Shown here piece after piece: positions 7,282 to 15,803 of a stretch of DNA of 64,000 bases. The translations under genes were made by a program, and so were the position numbers. Positions within the stretch are counted from its first letter, which is position 1. Each line of letters begins with the position of its first letter. The DNA is taken from positions 186,001-250,000 of the forward strand of contig OY970352.1 in NCBI GenBank assembly GCA_963718105.1, written 5' to 3'. This DNA comes from DASYKT01 sp963718105 (GTDB lineage Bacteria > Acidobacteriota > Blastocatellia > Pyrinomonadales > Pyrinomonadaceae). The notes under the pieces were generated by a model. It was given only the letters and a program-made list of their open reading frames with translations, was not told the origin of the DNA and made no database searches.

Positions 7282-9909
7282 TTATTTTTTTACCGACAGG
7301 CTCAGCAAATTTGCAAACAATCGATACGCGCCGGGAACGCCAGCCGGAAGCTGGCGGAAAAATGCATACGAGCAATAGACGTATTTTCCGCGGCCCAGTT
7401 CCGCTACTACCAATCCGCCTTTATTTTCCGGTTCGCCCGCGTCGTGCGATTCCAGCAGCGGTTTATATGCAGCGTCAAAATTATCAAAATTATAGAGGTC
7501 GCGTTCCTGCACCCACCCGTCAAAATCCGCCTCGGTTATTTTATTCGGGAAATTAAACACGGGATTGATGGGATCGAGGATCGTCACTTTGGCGTTTTCA
7601 TCCACCACGCGCGAACCCATCTGCGTCGGAAACGGCACGAGTTTTTTCTGCGCATATTCCGGCCGCTGGTATTGCACCAGCAGAACGCCGCCGTTTTTCA
7701 CATAATCCATCAGCCGCTGATTGTGCGCGACAAAATCGGGCCTGGTTTCCGAAGCGCGAATACCGACCACGATCGTGCCAAAGCGCGAAAGATCGCCGCC
7801 GGCCAGGGCTTTTTCGTCCAGCATCGTCAGATCGTAACCCATCTGCCTGATCGCGTCCGGCACATCGTCGCCGCTGCCGGAAACATAGCCAACCTTGACC
7901 GGCGAAATTTTCAGATCTAGAACGACAACTTTAACTTCGGCAGTAGTGTAAAAGCGGTGGGTTTGAATGTGCGGGTAAGCAATGGTGTGCATCTCGGAAT
8001 CGAGGAACGCGTTACCGCCGGTATATATCGACGGAAGGACATGATAGTCTCCGGGCTTGATACCGCCCGTGATGGAGATATCCATTGAGGCTTTGGCCGT
8101 TTCACCCCGGTTGCTAAGCTCAACACCCCGGTTGTCCGTAGTAGTTGCCGATGATCCGATCCCGCCCGGGAGCATCTGCTGGGTAAGCCTTCCGCTAACT
8201 TTTCCCGTTGAATTGTTTGTGACCGATACCGAGATCGTCCGAATTTGCGTCTTACTGCCGGCCGGCACTATTAAAAGTTTCTGATCCGCGGAGATCGAAA
8301 GCGCGGGGACGATATCGATATCGCGGCGGATCTCACCGCGGGTCTGATCGGCATAGCGGTATTGGATCGGCTGAGAAAAAATGATCGTTTTGCCGTTGAC
8401 GTTTAAAGTGATATCGGCAAAAAACCTCGGCTGTTGGAAGGGAAATGTCAAAGCAGGATCATTCTCCGGCCAATCGAAGAGCGCGGCTTTGCGTGTGTTC
8501 CAGAGCCAGTAAGGCTGCGTCGGTTTCGCATCCTTTGGCACGCTGACCTTAAAGTATTCCGCCGCCTTCGCTGCTTCCCGGCGAAAGGCATTCTGGTCCG
8601 CGTCTTTAGGCGCTTCGAGCTTAGTGGTCTGGCATCCGCCGCAGCCAAGCGAGACCTGTTTCAATTCGATGTTGGCGAAGGCGGGAAAATATACTTTTAC
8701 CGAAGCCGTCAGATCTTCGCCGGGTACCACGGTTTCCTTGTTCGCCAAAACATCGATCTGAATACCAGCCGCGCGCTTGATCGCTTCGACAAACTGACGA
8801 TCCTTATGCGCGAGCAGGGAAAGGGCCTCGTTTGCCGCCCGATCGCCTTGCCGGGCAGCGGCTGTGGCGGCAGCCGGCATATCATCACCGATCCTCCGTC
8901 CGAAAAGGTCGATCTCTTTTTGCAGAACGGACAAATACGCTTCCTGCAAAAGCGGAAGAAGTTTTTGCGGCTCGGTCGGGTCGTATTCTTTCAGCGCGCG
9001 CTCGGTACGCTCGGAAACGTCAGGCAGGATCTTTTTTAAGGTCGTGTCGATCCCGTCAAAAATACTTGTTTCTTTTTCTACCTTCGCTACTTTGCTATCC
9101 GCCAGATTCAACCCGGAGAAGATCGGGCCATGAAGTTCCAGGCGGCCTTCGCCCTGCGAGCGGTGCTGGCTGCGGCCTTCCATCGCGATCTCGAAATAAC
9201 TGCGGCCAAAGAGCGGGTCGAATTTGCCGGTATCTATCCTGAGCCCCGGCTGTGAATTATTACCGAAACCCTGCTCGACATAAAACTTTGAGACCTGCCA
9301 GGCATCGCCCGCGCCGGCGCATTGCTGCGGATCGGCGGCGGCCCCCACGGCGATCGGGGCGAGATAACCGGAGAACTGGTGCTGCCCGTGCCCGTCGGCG
9401 GGCGTGCCGGTGAACCGGGCGATGACTACTTGCGGATGGAAGAGACGAATGGCCCGCACCGCGTCGCACAGAACCAATCCTTCAGGCCATTTTGCGCGCG
9501 CTTCGGCCAATGTTTTGGAAAAACCGTAATCGAAAGCGCGGGTAAAATATTGCTCGGCACCGTCGAGCCGGCGGGCCTGCAAAAGTTCCTCGGTGCGGAT
9601 CACGCCGAGCGATTCAAAAAGCTCAGGGCCGATGATATTTTGGCCGCCGTCGCCGCGGGTCAGGGAAAGATAAGCGGTCCGAGCGTTTTCGCCGCGCGCT
9701 AAATATGCCAGCAGCGCCGAGTCTTCGTCATCCGGGTGCGCGCCGATCATCATCACGCTGGCGGTAGTATTCAACCGGCGCAAAAGCTGCCCCAAACCAA
9801 GCGCGCCCTGGTCGTTAGTAGGTCGAACCTGAGCAAAAGAATTGCCACAGAGAGCACAAAGAACACAGAGAATTGAAAGAAATTTGCGGTTTAAATAAAG
9901 TGTGTTCAT
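7282..9909 (-). CDS. Large exported PIG-L family deacetylase with C-terminal NEW3-like and GATase-like regions
   Basis: An 875-residue protein, read from the ATG at 9907-9909; a TTG four codons upstream is possible. A signal peptide precedes the mature protein and ends NSFAQ. The PIG-L domain (about 50-290) carries AHPDDE (57-62) and a later HGQH, the zinc-binding pattern of LmbE-like N-acetylglucosamine deacetylases. The middle part is beta-rich and resembles NEW3/NPCBM-associated domains. The last about 200 residues look like a class I glutamine-amidotransferase-like fold (LMDYVKNGGVLLVQY) without an obvious nucleophile Cys. The start overlaps the symporter stop, so the genes are co-transcribed. 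Export and size argue against it being BshB, although bshA is upstream. A de-N-acetylase acting on extracytoplasmic sugars is the best guess. Confidence 0.85.
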   Translation of the reverse strand: MNTLYLNRKFLSILCVLCALCGNSFAQVRPTNDQGALGLGQLLRRLNTTASVMMIGAHPDDEDSALLAYLARGENARTAYLSLTRGDGGQNIIGPELFESLGVIRTEELLQARRLDGAEQYFTRAFDYGFSKTLAEARAKWPEGLVLCDAVRAIRLFHPQVVIARFTGTPADGHGQHQFSGYLAPIAVGAAADPQQCAGAGDAWQVSKFYVEQGFGNNSQPGLRIDTGKFDPLFGRSYFEIAMEGRSQHRSQGEGRLELHGPIFSGLNLADSKVAKVEKETSIFDGIDTTLKKILPDVSERTERALKEYDPTEPQKLLPLLQEAYLSVLQKEIDLFGRRIGDDMPAAATAAARQGDRAANEALSLLAHKDRQFVEAIKRAAGIQIDVLANKETVVPGEDLTASVKVYFPAFANIELKQVSLGCGGCQTTKLEAPKDADQNAFRREAAKAAEYFKVSVPKDAKPTQPYWLWNTRKAALFDWPENDPALTFPFQQPRFFADITLNVNGKTIIFSQPIQYRYADQTRGEIRRDIDIVPALSISADQKLLIVPAGSKTQIRTISVSVTNNSTGKVSGRLTQQMLPGGIGSSATTTDNRGVELSNRGETAKASMDISITGGIKPGDYHVLPSIYTGGNAFLDSEMHTIAYPHIQTHRFYTTAEVKVVVLDLKISPVKVGYVSGSGDDVPDAIRQMGYDLTMLDEKALAGGDLSRFGTIVVGIRASETRPDFVAHNQRLMDYVKNGGVLLVQYQRPEYAQKKLVPFPTQMGSRVVDENAKVTILDPINPVFNFPNKITEADFDGWVQERDLYNFDNFDAAYKPLLESHDAGEPENKGGLVVAELGRGKYVYCSYAFFRQLPAGVPGAYRLFANLLSLSVKK

Positions 9910-9910
9910 T

Positions 9911-11593
9911 TTATATTTCAATTACTTCGTCTTGGGCAGGCGGCGGTTCGTTTCGGACGGTCAGGCTGATCAGATAACCGGCGATCACCGTGACCAGGCA
10001 GCCGATCACGTTAAACCATAAAAATTCGATCTTGGTATAGTTGCTGGCGATCCATACCGATGTGATTCCGAACAGCAGGCCGAAAAACGCTCCGCGGGAG
10101 CGCGCCCTTCTGACCACGAATGCCAGGACGAACACACCCAGCAGCGAACCGTAAAAGAACGAGCCGAATTTATTGACGACCTCGATCAGCGAGCCTAGAT
10201 TCGTCGCAAAAACGGCGACGATACAGGCAAAGATCCCCCAGATAAAAGTAGAAAGCCGGCCGACGTTCACATACTGTTTTTCCGTCGCATCGGGTTTGTA
10301 GAAACGGCGATAAAAATCGAGCGTGGTTGCGGTCGCCAGCGCGTTAAGTTCCGCCGAGATAGACGACATGGCCGCCGCGAAGATCGCCGCGATTATCAGC
10401 CCGATCACGCCCATCGGCATGTGCTGCAGCACAAAGGTGGGAAAGACATAGTTCACGTCGTTAAAACTTTTGTCACTCGTCTCCCTGACAAATGTCAGGG
10501 CGTCCTGCCGCGCGAGGTTGAAATTTTTATCGGCATCGATGTACGCCTGCCGCTTTTCGGGAGTTTCGTCCTTGAACTGCAGCGCGGCCAGGCGGCGCAC
10601 TTCATGCGCCTGCGCGTATTTTTGCTCGATCCCGGCAAACTGCGGATTCTGCCGGGCCTTGGCGATCTCGTGCTCATTGAATACGATCGGCGGCACGGAG
10701 AACTGGTAAAAAATAAAAACCATCACCCCGATCAGCAGGATAAAGAACTGCATCGGGATCTTGAGAAACGCGCTCATCAAAAGCGAGGTGCGGCCTTCAT
10801 CGACGGAGCGCGCGGTTAGAAATCTCTGCACCTGGCTCTGATCGCAGCCGAAATAGCCCAGCATGAGAAACAGCCCGCCGATGAGCCCTGACCAGATAGT
10901 ATATTTCTCATTCAGATCGAATTTGGTTTCGACTGTATTCAACTTACCGAGCGAACCCGCCAGGTGCAGCCCGTCAAAAAGCGTCACACCCGCCGGAAAG
11001 CTCCACAGGATAACGATCACGCAAACCGCCAGCCCGAAAAAAATGACGAACATCTGTTTGACGTCCGTCCAGGTGACGGCCTGCACGCCGCCGATGACGG
11101 TATAGATCGTGGTGGACATTCCCATCAAAAAGATCGTAAAGATCAAGTCCCAGCCGAATACTATAGAAAGCACGATCGACGGCGCGGAAATGATCGTTCC
11201 TACGCCAAGGCCGCGCGAGATAAGAAAAAAGAAGCTGGTCAGCGCGCGCGTTTTCGCATCAAAACGTTTTTCCAGGTATTCATAGGCGGTGAAAACTTTG
11301 GCGCGGTAGAAAAACGGAACGGTCGTAACGCATAAGATGACCATCGCCAGCGGCAGCCCGTAATAGAACTGCAGAAAACGCATTCCGTCCGAATAGGCCT
11401 GGCCCGTGGTGCCGACCAGGGTGATCGCCGAAAGCTGGGTCGCCATTACAGACAGCCCGACCGCCCACCAGGGCAGCGAACGCCCGGCGAGAAAATAGCC
11501 GTCCACATCTTTGCTGTGCCGTGACAGGCGAACGCCGTCCCAGATAACATAAGCCAAATATGTGATGACCACCGCCCAATCGAGTAGTTTCAT
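9911..11593 (-). CDS. Sodium:solute symporter (SSS family)
   Basis: A 560-residue polytopic protein of the solute:sodium symporter family with about 13 membrane helices. The N-terminal block contains GYFLAGRSLPWW and LSVMATQLSAITLVG, typical of the Na+-binding core. A cytoplasmic or periplasmic insert (about 300-390) rich in charge and Gln interrupts the helices. The family imports sugars, carboxylates or amino acids with Na+, and the substrate cannot be assigned here. The gene sits 7 bp after a 46-residue membrane protein and its stop overlaps the PIG-L start. This suggests uptake of the product released by the exported deacetylase, which is an inference from context. Confidence 0.88.
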   Translation of the reverse strand: MKLLDWAVVITYLAYVIWDGVRLSRHSKDVDGYFLAGRSLPWWAVGLSVMATQLSAITLVGTTGQAYSDGMRFLQFYYGLPLAMVILCVTTVPFFYRAKVFTAYEYLEKRFDAKTRALTSFFFLISRGLGVGTIISAPSIVLSIVFGWDLIFTIFLMGMSTTIYTVIGGVQAVTWTDVKQMFVIFFGLAVCVIVILWSFPAGVTLFDGLHLAGSLGKLNTVETKFDLNEKYTIWSGLIGGLFLMLGYFGCDQSQVQRFLTARSVDEGRTSLLMSAFLKIPMQFFILLIGVMVFIFYQFSVPPIVFNEHEIAKARQNPQFAGIEQKYAQAHEVRRLAALQFKDETPEKRQAYIDADKNFNLARQDALTFVRETSDKSFNDVNYVFPTFVLQHMPMGVIGLIIAAIFAAAMSSISAELNALATATTLDFYRRFYKPDATEKQYVNVGRLSTFIWGIFACIVAVFATNLGSLIEVVNKFGSFFYGSLLGVFVLAFVVRRARSRGAFFGLLFGITSVWIASNYTKIEFLWFNVIGCLVTVIAGYLISLTVRNEPPPAQDEVIEI

Positions 11594-11600
11594 TGGTTAC

Positions 11601-11741
11601 TTAGCGCGAGAAATAATAAGTGAAAAACGATAGCGCGCCGATGACCGCAATTTCCGTGATCACCACCGCAACATACACCTTGTGCCACCAGGCGTCGGGC
11701 TTGTCCTTTTTTACTGCTTTGAATTTGTAGCCGTGTTTCAT
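11601..11741 (-). CDS. 46-residue single-helix membrane protein
   Basis: An ATG at 11739-11741 opens a 46-codon frame ending at TAA 11601-11603. It fits exactly between bshA (21 bp away) and the symporter start (7 bp away). The first 21 residues are basic with a WWH motif; residues about 22-42 form one hydrophobic helix (VYVAVVITEIAVIGALSFF). Position and topology resemble small accessory subunits found next to some Na+ symporters, but no family is recognised. The tight spacing in an otherwise compact operon is the main reason to believe it is real. Confidence 0.6.
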   Translation of the reverse strand: MKHGYKFKAVKKDKPDAWWHKVYVAVVITEIAVIGALSFFTYYFSR

Positions 11742-11762
11742 CGGTTTTCTTAAGGGTCTTCT

Positions 11763-12914
11763 TTAAGCGGTTTGCATCTGCCGTTTTTGACTTTGTGAAA
11801 TGATCTTTTCGTAAAAAGCGATATATTGAGAAATGATCGTGTTTGCGTCGTAGCGGGCGATAGCCTGGGCGCGGGCACTTGCACCGAATTTTCGGGCCAG
11901 TGTTTCATCGCTAAGAATTTTCAATGTATCGTCGCTCATTTTCTCCAGATCGCCTATGTCGCTTAAGAAACCTGTTTCACCGTCAGTGATGACCTCGGGG
12001 ATGCCGCCGACCCGGGTCGCCACTACGGGAACTTCACAGGCCTGCGCTTCGAGCGCGGCAAGCCCGAATGATTCTTCTTCCGACGGCAGGAGAAATACAT
12101 CCGCTACTGCCAGGTAATCTGAGATATTTGCGCGTTTGCCGACAAAATTCACTTGTTCGGTAATGTTTAATTGCTCGGCGCGATAGGCTATCGAGGAACG
12201 CTCCGGGCCGTCACCCACCATAATGAGTTTTGCCGCCGCTCCTTTATTTAAGACCCTGGCCAGTATTTCGACGCAATCGACCGGGCGTTTCACGGCGCGG
12301 AAATTCGAAACGTGAACCAGCAATTTCTCACCGTTAGGCGCCAGCTCTTTTCTCAGTGGTGAATCTTCATCACGCTGGTAGTGGGTCGGGCAAATAAAAT
12401 TAGGAATAACCTCGATATCGTCAAAGTCAAAGGTTTCAATAGTGGCCCGTTTTAAGAACCGGGAAACCGCGGTCACACCGTCCGATTGCTGCAGCCCGTA
12501 ACGGGTGATCGGAAGATAACCGCGATCGGCCCCGACCAGCGTAATGTCCGTTCCGTGCAAAGTGGTAATGACCGGCACATAGCGTTTCTGCTTGATCGAT
12601 TCGCGCGCCAGGATCGCGCTGATCGAGTGCGGAATGGCGTAATGAACGTGCAGCAGGTCTAATTTTTCCGCGCGTGCCACGGTCGCCATTTTGGTCGCCA
12701 GCGCCAGGTCGTACGGCTGGTGTTCAAACAGCGGGTAGGACATCATTTCCACTTCGTGAAAATGGACGCGCTCATTGAGTTCGGTTAGACGCGTGGGCAG
12801 CGCCGAAGAAATAAAATGCACCGAGTGGCCGCGCTGCGCCAGTTCGCGCCCGAGCTCCGAACCGACGATCCCGCTGCCGCCATAGGTGGGATAAACCGTA
12901 ATGCCAATGTTCAT
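11763..12914 (-). CDS. bshA: BshA, N-acetyl-alpha-D-glucosaminyl L-malate synthase
   Basis: BshA joins GlcNAc from UDP-GlcNAc to L-malate, the first step of bacillithiol synthesis in the cytoplasm. The 383-residue protein is a GT4-type glycosyltransferase of family length. The N-terminus has YPTYGGSGIVGSELG, the typical BshA signature, and HVHYAIPHSISA follows. The C-terminal half has VSNFRAVKRP, MVGDGPE and the E-x7-E motif region in PSEEESFGLAALEA. It leads a four-gene run (small membrane protein, symporter, PIG-L protein). BshB-type deacetylase and BshC are not recognisable here, unless the PIG-L protein takes the former role, which is doubtful because it is exported. Confidence 0.92.
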   Translation of the reverse strand: MNIGITVYPTYGGSGIVGSELGRELAQRGHSVHFISSALPTRLTELNERVHFHEVEMMSYPLFEHQPYDLALATKMATVARAEKLDLLHVHYAIPHSISAILARESIKQKRYVPVITTLHGTDITLVGADRGYLPITRYGLQQSDGVTAVSRFLKRATIETFDFDDIEVIPNFICPTHYQRDEDSPLRKELAPNGEKLLVHVSNFRAVKRPVDCVEILARVLNKGAAAKLIMVGDGPERSSIAYRAEQLNITEQVNFVGKRANISDYLAVADVFLLPSEEESFGLAALEAQACEVPVVATRVGGIPEVITDGETGFLSDIGDLEKMSDDTLKILSDETLARKFGASARAQAIARYDANTIISQYIAFYEKIISQSQKRQMQTA

Positions 12915-12946
12915 AACTTCAATAGTGAATAGTAAAGCCTAATTAG

Positions 12947-13114
12947 TCGAGAGTCCAGAGAGTCTATTTGAGTCCAGAGTCAAGAGAGTCTTTCGAGTCT
13001 GAAGCATCGTGAATATTTTTGATTCAACAAATTCATAGACTCTCGGGACTCTATAACTCTCCAGACTCAACAGACTCAACAGACTCAATAGACCCGCTAG
13101 ATTCTCTAGACTCG
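12947..13114. repeat. Palindromic element built of GAGTC units, family G
   Basis: The left half (12947-13000) repeats GAGTCCAGAG and GAGAGTCT. The right half (13034-13114) carries the inverse as tandem CAGACTCAA units. The repeat covers the stop codon (TAG, 13106-13108 on minus) of the downstream dehydrogenase gene, so the end of that protein lies inside it. It occupies most of the gap between that gene and bshA. Confidence 0.75.
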
Positions 13115-14278
13115 TTTCCTGACATAATAAACCACGCCGTGGTTGTCATCCGTAAAAAGGAACGAGTTCGCGTCCAGTTTCATAATGTCGCATGGACGCC
13201 CGTTCACCACGCCTTTTGTCAAAAATCCGGTGATCAGATCCTGCGGCTTTTGGCCTTTGCGCATCAGCACTATTTTGTAGCCGTGCCCGATGTCCTTGTC
13301 AGTCGAACCGTGCAGCGACAACAAGAACGCATTTTTCAGCAGGGGATCGGTTCCGGTATCACCAAAATAGTCAAAGCCCAGCACGGAACTGTGCGAAGGA
13401 AAAAAAGCATAAGGCGCGGGAACTCCGCGGCAGCCGCCCGGGCGTTTAAGTTTCGGATCGCCGAATATTTTACCACCCGCCGAGTGACAGTAAGGCCATC
13501 CATAATCTTTGCCCGACCTGAGAGCGTAAAAAGTTTCGTCCGGTTTATCCAGCCCCAAATGGTCCGATCCCTGATTCGAAGCAAACAAATTATTCGCCAG
13601 CCATTTGAGTCCCACAGCATTACGCAGCCCCGATGCAAATTGTTTCCGCCCCGTCCCGTCCGGATTCATTTCCAGCACGCTGGCGCGCACTTTTTCTTTT
13701 TCCACACAGGAGTTGCAGCTGCTGCCGACCGAAACATAAAGCTTGCCGTTTGGCGCAAAAGCGATCGTCCGCGTCAGGTGCCAGCCGCCGTATTTGTAGC
13801 TCAAGCCGTAGTCGGGAAAAATGGCGATGGTCTGCGGTTTTGTATCGGTCGGTTTTGTTTCACCGCGGGTGAATTTGCGGCGCGTCAGATTGTCGGTCTC
13901 CGCCAGGTAGAACCAATCCTGTCCTTTTGCGTCGGTGTAAAACTGCACGCTGTTCGGATTTTTCAGGCCGGTCAGATAGGGAATGACTTTGGCGAATTTG
14001 CCGGTGTTTGCGTCCCAGCCGTCGAGAATATAAACCGCGCCTTTTTCATTGTCGGTCAGGTTGTACATATCGGTCACGAAGATGCGGTTATCCGGCGACT
14101 TGGCAAAAAAACGCACGCGCTTTAAGCCTTCCGCGGCGGGGTTGATCTCATATTCGGCGGGCAGGTTCAGGTCAAACGAACGGCCGCCTGCCAGCGTGAT
14201 CTTATGCGGGACAAGTTTCGGCTGCGCGTGTATCAGAAGAGGCAATAAGGCGATAAAAAGGAACAGAAGTTTTTTCAT
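13106..14278 (-). CDS. Exported sorbosone/glucose dehydrogenase-like (PQQ-GDH fold) protein
   Basis: A 390-residue protein with a clear signal peptide (about 1-19, MKKLLFLFIALLPLLIHAQ). The remainder is a six-bladed propeller of the soluble glucose/sorbosone dehydrogenase family: GGWHLTRTIAFAPNGKLYVS, a region with two close Cys residues (SCNSCVEKEK), GLRNAVGLKW, and the blade with GKDYGWPYCHS. The family oxidises sugars with PQQ, but many members are uncharacterised and no PQQ gene is in the window. It appears monocistronic. Its last codons and stop lie in a GAGTC palindrome. Confidence 0.83.
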   Translation of the reverse strand: MKKLLFLFIALLPLLIHAQPKLVPHKITLAGGRSFDLNLPAEYEINPAAEGLKRVRFFAKSPDNRIFVTDMYNLTDNEKGAVYILDGWDANTGKFAKVIPYLTGLKNPNSVQFYTDAKGQDWFYLAETDNLTRRKFTRGETKPTDTKPQTIAIFPDYGLSYKYGGWHLTRTIAFAPNGKLYVSVGSSCNSCVEKEKVRASVLEMNPDGTGRKQFASGLRNAVGLKWLANNLFASNQGSDHLGLDKPDETFYALRSGKDYGWPYCHSAGGKIFGDPKLKRPGGCRGVPAPYAFFPSHSSVLGFDYFGDTGTDPLLKNAFLLSLHGSTDKDIGHGYKIVLMRKGQKPQDLITGFLTKGVVNGRPCDIMKLDANSFLFTDDNHGVVYYVRKRV

Positions 14279-14286
14279 AATAATGA

Positions 14287-14436
14287 GGTCAGAACCGCGA
14301 GCGGTAGCGACCGGGTTTCTATTCTTAATGATTAGTTGTTAATGATAATGAACTCTTTGCCGTCTCTTAAATTATTTATTGATCATTCATAATTTAAAGA
14401 TTACCGGAAGCCGGTCACTGCGTTCCCGGTACTGAC
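14287..14436. repeat. Palindromic intergenic element, family A (diverged copy)
   Basis: The right arm (14411-14436) is a good family A copy ending GTACTGAC. The left arm (14287-14314) keeps GGTCAGAACCG and GACCGG but has a different middle (CGAGCGGTAGC). An AT-rich centre contains TAATGATTAG-like short inverted repeats. It separates the divergent dehydrogenase and PPK2 genes, so promoters for both would lie in or beside it. Confidence 0.75.
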
Positions 14437-14470
14437 TCCATTGCTCTTTTAGATTAAAATACTTAAACCT

Positions 14471-15340
14471 ATGAAAACCAAAAACTTTCTCGTGCCCGCA
14501 GGCAAAAAACTCAGCTTGAAAGACTATCCTACTGATTTTACAGGCGATTACAAAAACAAGGAAGACGCCGTCGAAGACCTGAAGAAAAACGTCGAGAAGA
14601 TGAAAAAGCTTCAGGACGTGCTCTATGCGCAGGATGTTTATTCCGTCCTGCTCATCTTTCAGGCGATGGATGCCGCCGGCAAGGACAGCGCTATCGAGCA
14701 CGTGATGTCCGGCGTCAACCCGCAGGGCTGCCAGGTCACGAGTTTCAAAGTGCCCTCAAGTGAAGAGCTCGATCACGATTTTATGTGGCGCACTACCAAG
14801 GCGCTGCCCGAACGCGGCCGCTTCGGCATCTTTAACCGCTCATATTATGAAGAAGTGCTTGTCGTGCGCGTGCACCCGCAGATACTGCAGGGCCAGCGCC
14901 TGCCCGCGGATGTTAAAAATGACAAGGACGTTTGGAAAAAACGCTTTCGCGACATTAGCAATTTTGAAGAATACCTGCATGACAACGGCACGGTCATTCT
15001 GAAATTTTTCCTGCACGTTTCCAAAGACGAACAGAAAAAACGCTTTCTCGACCGCATCGCCGAACCGGATAAGAACTGGAAGTTTTCCTCGAGCGACGTA
15101 AAGGAACGCGGCTTCTGGGACGACTATATGAAATGCTACACCGAAGCCATGCAGGAAACATCCACCGAAAAAGCCCCGTGGTATATCATCCCCGCCGACA
15201 AAAAATGGTTCACCCGCGCCGCCGTCGCCGAAATTATCTGCGAAACGCTCAAATCACTCGATATGAAATACCCGGTGCTGGATGAAAAACAAATGGCCGA
15301 GCTGCAGGAAGCGAAGAAGCTGCTGGAGAGTGAGAGCTAA
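14471..15340 (+). CDS. ppk2: Polyphosphate kinase 2 (PPK2) family protein
   Basis: PPK2 enzymes transfer phosphate between polyphosphate and nucleoside mono- or diphosphates. The 289-residue, single-domain protein contains the Walker A region FQAMDAAGKDS (64-73) and the second motif GIFNRSYYEEVLVVRVHP (about 120-136). The lid-type segment FFLHVSKDEQKKRFLDR and a C-terminal WYIIPADKKWFTR are also present. It is a one-domain form, so class I or III. The subclass, and hence AMP or ADP preference, cannot be decided by eye. It lies near a convergent Ppx/GppA gene and the pho genes. Confidence 0.93.
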   Translation: MKTKNFLVPAGKKLSLKDYPTDFTGDYKNKEDAVEDLKKNVEKMKKLQDVLYAQDVYSVLLIFQAMDAAGKDSAIEHVMSGVNPQGCQVTSFKVPSSEELDHDFMWRTTKALPERGRFGIFNRSYYEEVLVVRVHPQILQGQRLPADVKNDKDVWKKRFRDISNFEEYLHDNGTVILKFFLHVSKDEQKKRFLDRIAEPDKNWKFSSSDVKERGFWDDYMKCYTEAMQETSTEKAPWYIIPADKKWFTRAAVAEIICETLKSLDMKYPVLDEKQMAELQEAKKLLESES

Positions 15341-15350
15341 GAAGAGGTCA

Positions 15351-15455
15351 GAGCGGGCGCAAGCGGCCCTTCCGGACCTGAGACGTACTCAACCTGGAAA
15401 AAAAATATCAAAGTTAATGAAATTTGCAGTCCGGAAGGGTTGCTTGCGCCCGCTC
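15351..15455. repeat. Palindromic intergenic element, family C (copy 1)
   Basis: Arms 15351-15380 and 15427-15455 share GAGCGGGCGCAAGC and CCCTTCCGGAC in inverted order with few mismatches; a relative lies at 34377-34479. The gene-free stretch 15341-15803 holds this element, a short copy of the ppx 3' end, a GTTTCAG repeat and nothing else that I can support. Confidence 0.85.
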
Positions 15456-15472
15456 TTTAATAAAGCTGCGCT

Positions 15473-15510
15473 TCATTTCAAACCAGCTCGCACCCGAACG
15501 CCTGTTCAAA
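15473..15510 (-). repeat. Decayed duplicate of the 3' end of the Ppx/GppA gene
   Basis: These 38 bases match 15804-15843, the last codons of the Ppx/GppA gene, at nearly every position, with a few substitutions and a short indel. On the minus strand they would encode FEQAFGCELV, the same residues as the gene's C-terminus. The two copies are about 330 bp apart. Confidence 0.75.
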
Positions 15511-15698
15511 AGATTGTGATCTTCCAAAAAGCCGCAAAATATTTCTGAAGCATTCTTAGAACTTTCTAGCATATAAACGATAATATCTACGCGGCGAATC
15601 CCGCATTCGCAGGCTTTTAGCCTCAGACGATCTTTGCAAACTATCTTTATCGGATTTTGGATGATTAGAAAGATTTACGAGATTTCTGTTTCAAAAGC

Positions 15699-15801
15699 GT
15701 TTCAGGTGTTTCAGTGTCACACTCCCTGAAACAGTGAAACACGGTATTAAGTTGAGCAGGGTCTTCACTTAAGTGTTCCACCGGGTGTTTCAGTGAAACA
15801 C
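15699..15801. repeat. GTTTCAG/CTGAAAC palindromic repeat, family H
   Basis: Several short inverted copies of GTTTCAGTG occur: GTGTTTCAG at 15706, CTGAAACAGTGAAACAC at 15726-15742, and the palindromic GTGTTTCAGTGAAACAC at 15785-15801. It ends three bases before the Ppx/GppA stop codon and could act as a 3' hairpin for that gene. Confidence 0.65.
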
Positions 15802-15803
15802 TA

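Noticed and set aside
7282..9909. PIG-L protein as BshB of bacillithiol synthesis
   Set aside because: It has a signal peptide and is more than three times the size of known BshB; context alone is not enough.
13034..13114. CAGACTCAA repeats resembling a CRISPR or iteron array
   Set aside because: They form one arm of an inverted repeat, have no unique spacers, and no replication gene is nearby.
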